Source: Hymenobacter duratus
GTDB lineage: Bacteria; Bacteroidota; Bacteroidia; Cytophagales; Hymenobacteraceae
Direction of reading: 5' to 3'
DNA length: 64,000 nucleotides
Assembly (NCBI RefSeq): GCF_014698995.1
Contig: NZ_JACWZZ010000003.1
Coordinates: 124,001 to 188,000 of the forward strand
A program made the position numbers and the translations under genes. The notes beneath the pieces are model-generated. The model saw nothing but the letters and a program-made list of their open reading frames with translations, was not told where the DNA came from and searched no databases. Positions 61,018 through 64,000 of this stretch are shown here, piece after piece (position 1 is the stretch's first letter; each line of letters starts with the position of its first letter).

Positions 61018-63672
61018 ATGCGCCGACTTCTACTCTCCGCCTTACTCTGGACACTAGGTTGCCTGCCGGCTCCTGCACAGGCTCAACGAGCAGCCTCAGC
61101 CCCTATGGCTACCTCAGGCGGCACAGCGGCGGCCAGGCCCGTATCCTCTCCAACTCCGGGCCAGGCCTGCCATCTTACCAGCGCCAGCCAACGATACGCG
61201 GCCGGCCCGGTCAAGACGTGGCTGCTGGGCAAAAACTACCGGCAGGAGTGGCAGCAACCCGTTCGGGTACCCATCCTAAACCTGGGAACGACGCAGGGCG
61301 GCCTCCGGCCCTTGCGGCAGGGCGGCGGCAAGCAGACCAAATCCCTGCGGCTCCGGGCCGCCAACGGGCGCGAGTACGTGCTACGATCCATCGAGAAAAA
61401 CACCGAGCAGGTACTCAGCACTGAACTTCGCAATACCCTGGCGGCCAAAGTAGTGCAGGACCAGGTATCAGCGGCCCATCCCTACGCCGCGCTTACCATT
61501 CCGCTGCTGGCTGAAGCAGCCGGCGTGGGGCATACCAATCCGGAGCTGGTGTACGTGCCCGATGATGAGCTGCTGGGCGAATTCCGGGCCGAGTTTGCGA
61601 ATACGCTAGCCATTCTGGAGGAGCGCGACCCGCAAACTCCGGCTTCCTTTACCGGCCAAGCGCTGGAAAAAAACTATGCCACCGACAAGGCACTAGAGCT
61701 GCTGCGCACCGACTCCAAAAACCGGGTCGACAAGCGGGAGCTGGTACGCGCCCGGCTGTTTGATGTGCTGGTAGCTGATTTCGACCGCCACGAGGACCAG
61801 TGGCGCTGGCTAGCATATGCGCAGCCCGGGGGCGGACTGCTGCTGCGCGCCGTGCCCCGCGACCGGGACCAGGCGTACTTCGTCAATCAGGGGCTGCTGC
61901 CCAACCTGGCAAGCCGCAACTGGGCCGTACCAGCCGTACAGGGCTTCGACGGGACGCTGCGCAATGTCAATACGTTCATGTTCAGTGCCCGCTACTTCGA
62001 CCGGTCCTTCCTGACCGAAGCCACGCGGGCCGACTGGGCCGAGGTGGCCCACGACCTACAAGCCCGCCTGACTGATGGTGTGCTGGAAGCCGCTATCCGG
62101 CAGCTGCCTGATTCGGTCTACCAGCTGTCGGGCCCTACCATCGTAGCCAAGTTGAAGTCTAACCGCAATGCGCTGCCGGCCTATGCAGCGCAATACTACC
62201 GCTTCCTGGCCCGGCAAGTAGATATTACAGGCAGCGAGCAGAGCGAATATTTCCTGGTGGAAAGGCTGGATAATGCGCAAACCCGGGTCCGGATGTACCA
62301 GCTGGCAGCCGCCAGCGAACCGGCGGCCGTGCCACTCTACGACCGCACTTTCTTGACCGAGGAAACCCGGGAAATTCGCCTGTACGGCTATGGCGGCAAC
62401 GACCGAATGGAAGTGAACGGCACCGTCAATAAAGGCATCACCATCCGGATGATAGGCGGAGAAGGCCACGATGTGCTCATGGACCATTCGCATGTAGCCG
62501 GGCCTCTCCGCCATACGGTCGTGTATGACGCGCCAACCGGTGCCGAGCTGCAGCTGGGTCCGGAAAGCCGCAACCGCACTTCCCCTGATTCACTCGTCAA
62601 CCAGTATAACCGCCAGGCATTTCGCTACCCGTACGCAGGTCCTATTCTGCCGGTGGCTTTCAACCCCGATGACGGCATATTTCTGGGCGTGGGCGTAGAA
62701 TTTCGCCAGCCGGGTTTTCGCAAAGCGCCCTGGGCTGCTACTCATCGGCTGCAGGCCAACGTCGCGCTGGGTACTGCGGCCTACAGTTTTCGCTATGCCG
62801 GCGAGCTACACAATCTGGCTAGAAACCTTGACCTACTGCTCCGCGCCGACCTGCAGGCACCCAACTACGTGCGCAATTTTTTCGGCTACGGAAACGAAAG
62901 CACCTACGACAAGCCGCTGGGCATTGACGATTACCGGGTGCGGTACAACAATGTCGTGCTGCAGGCCCTAGCCCGACGGCGCTTCGGGCAGCATCAGTTC
63001 TTTGCCGGCCCCACCTACCAGCGGGTGCGCGTGAAGAATGCGCCGGGGCGCTTTATCGAGCAGGTGCAGGACGAGCCAGACTTCGCGGCACCCGTGTTCG
63101 AGCCCCGGCACTATGGCGGCGTGAAAGCCGGTTACACATTTGATAGCCGCAACAACGACTGGCGCCCAACGCAGGGAACAGTGGTGCGCGCAGAATACAC
63201 GGAGCTACGCGGCCTCAACAGTGACGCCAACTCTCTTTCGCAGCTCACCGCAGAAGCCGCCGGCTACTGGACCCCCGTGAACCTACCAGGCCTGACCATG
63301 GCCGGCCGCGTTGGCAGCACCCTGAATTTCAGCGACTACGCATTTTTCCAGGCCGCAACTCTCGGCGGCCTTTCCAACCTGCGCGGCTACCGGCGGACAC
63401 GCTTTGCCGGTGAAAACAGCCTGTACAATAACCTGGAGGGCCGGCTCTACCTCGGCACCCTAAACACGCTGCTCATATCCACCAAGGTGGGGCTGCTTGC
63501 CTTCCACGATGTAGGAAGGGTATGGACGGATGCTGAAAGCTCGGCTACCTGGCACACCGGCTACGGCGGTGGCCTGTGGCTGGAGCCTTTCCGGCGCGTG
63601 GTGCTGGTGGGCACCTATAACGTTTCGCGCGAAGACCGGCTGCCGGTGGTACGGCTTGGCTTCCTGTTTTAA
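61018..63672 (+). CDS. Omp85-type outer-membrane barrel with kinase-like N-terminal part
   Basis: An 884-residue protein with a signal peptide (LLLSALLWTLGCLPAPAQA). The last 350 residues form a BamA/TamA-like barrel (AGYTFDSRNNDWRPTQGTVV, LGGLSNLRGYRRTRFAGENS, VGLLAFHDVGRVW, ending VRLGFLF). POTRA domains are not apparent. Instead residues about 95-330 have REYVLRSIEKN, RARLFDVLVADFDRHEDQWRW and LLRAVPRDRDQAYF. These look like the catalytic loop (DxDRHxxxW) and metal-binding aspartate of CotH/FAM20-type secreted kinases. This comparison rests on short motifs only. A strand-rich region with GYGGNDRMEVNG follows before the barrel. The HlyD-like gene upstream is probably co-transcribed. Confidence 0.8.
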   Translation: MRRLLLSALLWTLGCLPAPAQAQRAASAPMATSGGTAAARPVSSPTPGQACHLTSASQRYAAGPVKTWLLGKNYRQEWQQPVRVPILNLGTTQGGLRPLRQGGGKQTKSLRLRAANGREYVLRSIEKNTEQVLSTELRNTLAAKVVQDQVSAAHPYAALTIPLLAEAAGVGHTNPELVYVPDDELLGEFRAEFANTLAILEERDPQTPASFTGQALEKNYATDKALELLRTDSKNRVDKRELVRARLFDVLVADFDRHEDQWRWLAYAQPGGGLLLRAVPRDRDQAYFVNQGLLPNLASRNWAVPAVQGFDGTLRNVNTFMFSARYFDRSFLTEATRADWAEVAHDLQARLTDGVLEAAIRQLPDSVYQLSGPTIVAKLKSNRNALPAYAAQYYRFLARQVDITGSEQSEYFLVERLDNAQTRVRMYQLAAASEPAAVPLYDRTFLTEETREIRLYGYGGNDRMEVNGTVNKGITIRMIGGEGHDVLMDHSHVAGPLRHTVVYDAPTGAELQLGPESRNRTSPDSLVNQYNRQAFRYPYAGPILPVAFNPDDGIFLGVGVEFRQPGFRKAPWAATHRLQANVALGTAAYSFRYAGELHNLARNLDLLLRADLQAPNYVRNFFGYGNESTYDKPLGIDDYRVRYNNVVLQALARRRFGQHQFFAGPTYQRVRVKNAPGRFIEQVQDEPDFAAPVFEPRHYGGVKAGYTFDSRNNDWRPTQGTVVRAEYTELRGLNSDANSLSQLTAEAAGYWTPVNLPGLTMAGRVGSTLNFSDYAFFQAATLGGLSNLRGYRRTRFAGENSLYNNLEGRLYLGTLNTLLISTKVGLLAFHDVGRVWTDAESSATWHTGYGGGLWLEPFRRVVLVGTYNVSREDRLPVVRLGFLF

Positions 63673-63751
63673 GTAACTCGCTGGATGCTGCAGCTGCTAG
63701 TTGTGCAACAGCTCATCAGCAGTCAGAAGTAGCTGGAAGCAGCTGCCCCAC

Positions 63752-64000
63752 CTACCCCACCACAAACGTGCGCATGCTCAGGCCGCCGTACTCCACGGCT
63801 TCGTAGGCGTGGCGGATGTCGTCGTCGGGCTCGGCCAGTGCCAGGCTGTAGAGTAGCGGGATGTAGTGGTCGGGGGTGGGCACGGCCAGAGGGCCGCTGG
63901 CACCGGCCTGCTGGTAGTGGGCCAGGGCCAACAGGTCGCGCTGGTCGATTTTGCGTTTGGCCCACTCGTCGAACTCCGAGGCCCAGGCGTAGGGCGTGGG
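63752..64000 (-). CDS. C-terminal part of a 4,5-DOPA dioxygenase extradiol-like protein
   Basis: Only the last 82 codons are inside the window; the gene continues beyond the right edge. The visible part (ASEFDEWAKRKIDQRDLLAL, VPTPDHYIPLLYSLALAEPD, GGLSMRTFVVG) matches the C-terminus of the YgiD/LigB-type ring-opening dioxygenases. The histidine in TPDHYIPLLY is a conserved active-site position. The metal ligands of the N-terminal half cannot be checked here. Confidence 0.85.
   Translation of the reverse strand, partial: PTPYAWASEFDEWAKRKIDQRDLLALAHYQQAGASGPLAVPTPDHYIPLLYSLALAEPDDDIRHAYEAVEYGGLSMRTFVVG

Overview
The window reads as chromosomal DNA of a GC-rich member of the Bacteroidota, most likely Hymenobacter or a close relative. 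This rests on Bacteroidota-type -33/-7 promoters (TTG or TTTG, then TAnnTTTG), an inverting-type GH97 enzyme, a TonB-dependent receptor with an N-terminal carboxypeptidase-regulatory-like domain, Omp85-type outer-membrane proteins, a SUI1-family protein and MutS2. Taxonomy is inferred from gene content; no rRNA gene is present.

Layout. 1-12 kb: housekeeping genes, mostly on the minus strand (mutS2, a TIGR02757-family gene, a LysM/RlpA-like secreted protein, GH97, SUI1, a YegS-type lipid kinase, gap), with kdsB on the plus strand. 12.1-19.4 kb: a compact AT-rich integrative element inserted in the 3' end of a tRNA-Glu(TTC) gene. It is bounded by a 20-bp direct repeat and has a tyrosine integrase, a DUF2971 cargo gene, two ribbon-helix-helix-like proteins, several orphan proteins, a structured non-coding region, and a gene whose product combines a possible winged-helix N-terminus with a palm carrying motifs A, B and C of the DNA polymerase I / T7 RNA polymerase superfamily. 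That gene and one ribbon-helix-helix gene each contain an in-frame TAA. The tRNA's presumed original terminator now lies just beyond the right end of the element.

19.4-26.6 kb: a Crp-like regulator with DUF4260, a fused trehalose-6-phosphate synthase/phosphatase, a YgjP-type metallopeptidase, a GH15 enzyme, a TVP38/DedA-like membrane protein, and a second identical tRNA-Glu that is not occupied. 26.8-38.1 kb: a large secreted protein of unknown function, a multi-PAS histidine kinase, a gene-poor 1.2-kb stretch with possible gene remnants, a STAS protein, a KGG stress protein, an MFS exporter, an ABC exporter and a secreted metalloprotease. 38.3-48.4 kb: Fpg, a small lipoprotein, an Lgt-like / Tes-like radical SAM pair, an SDR, a TauE-like permease, a 14-TM MFS pump and an LLM oxidoreductase. 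48.5-52.7 kb: an iron-acquisition locus (siderophore receptor with a Fur-box-like palindrome, then a PepSY protein). 52.7-64 kb: a BASS transporter, an ankyrin protein, a GH63-like glucosidase, an M1 aminopeptidase, an HlyD-like adaptor, an Omp85 barrel with a kinase-like N-terminal part, and the end of a DOPA-dioxygenase-like gene.

Five long intergenic palindromes belonging to two related sequence families lie between genes across the host part; none is in the integrated element. The most unusual content is the 7.2-kb element, whose polymerase-like protein and hairpin-rich region suggest a self-contained replication module. All functional statements come from motif reading; no database search was possible.
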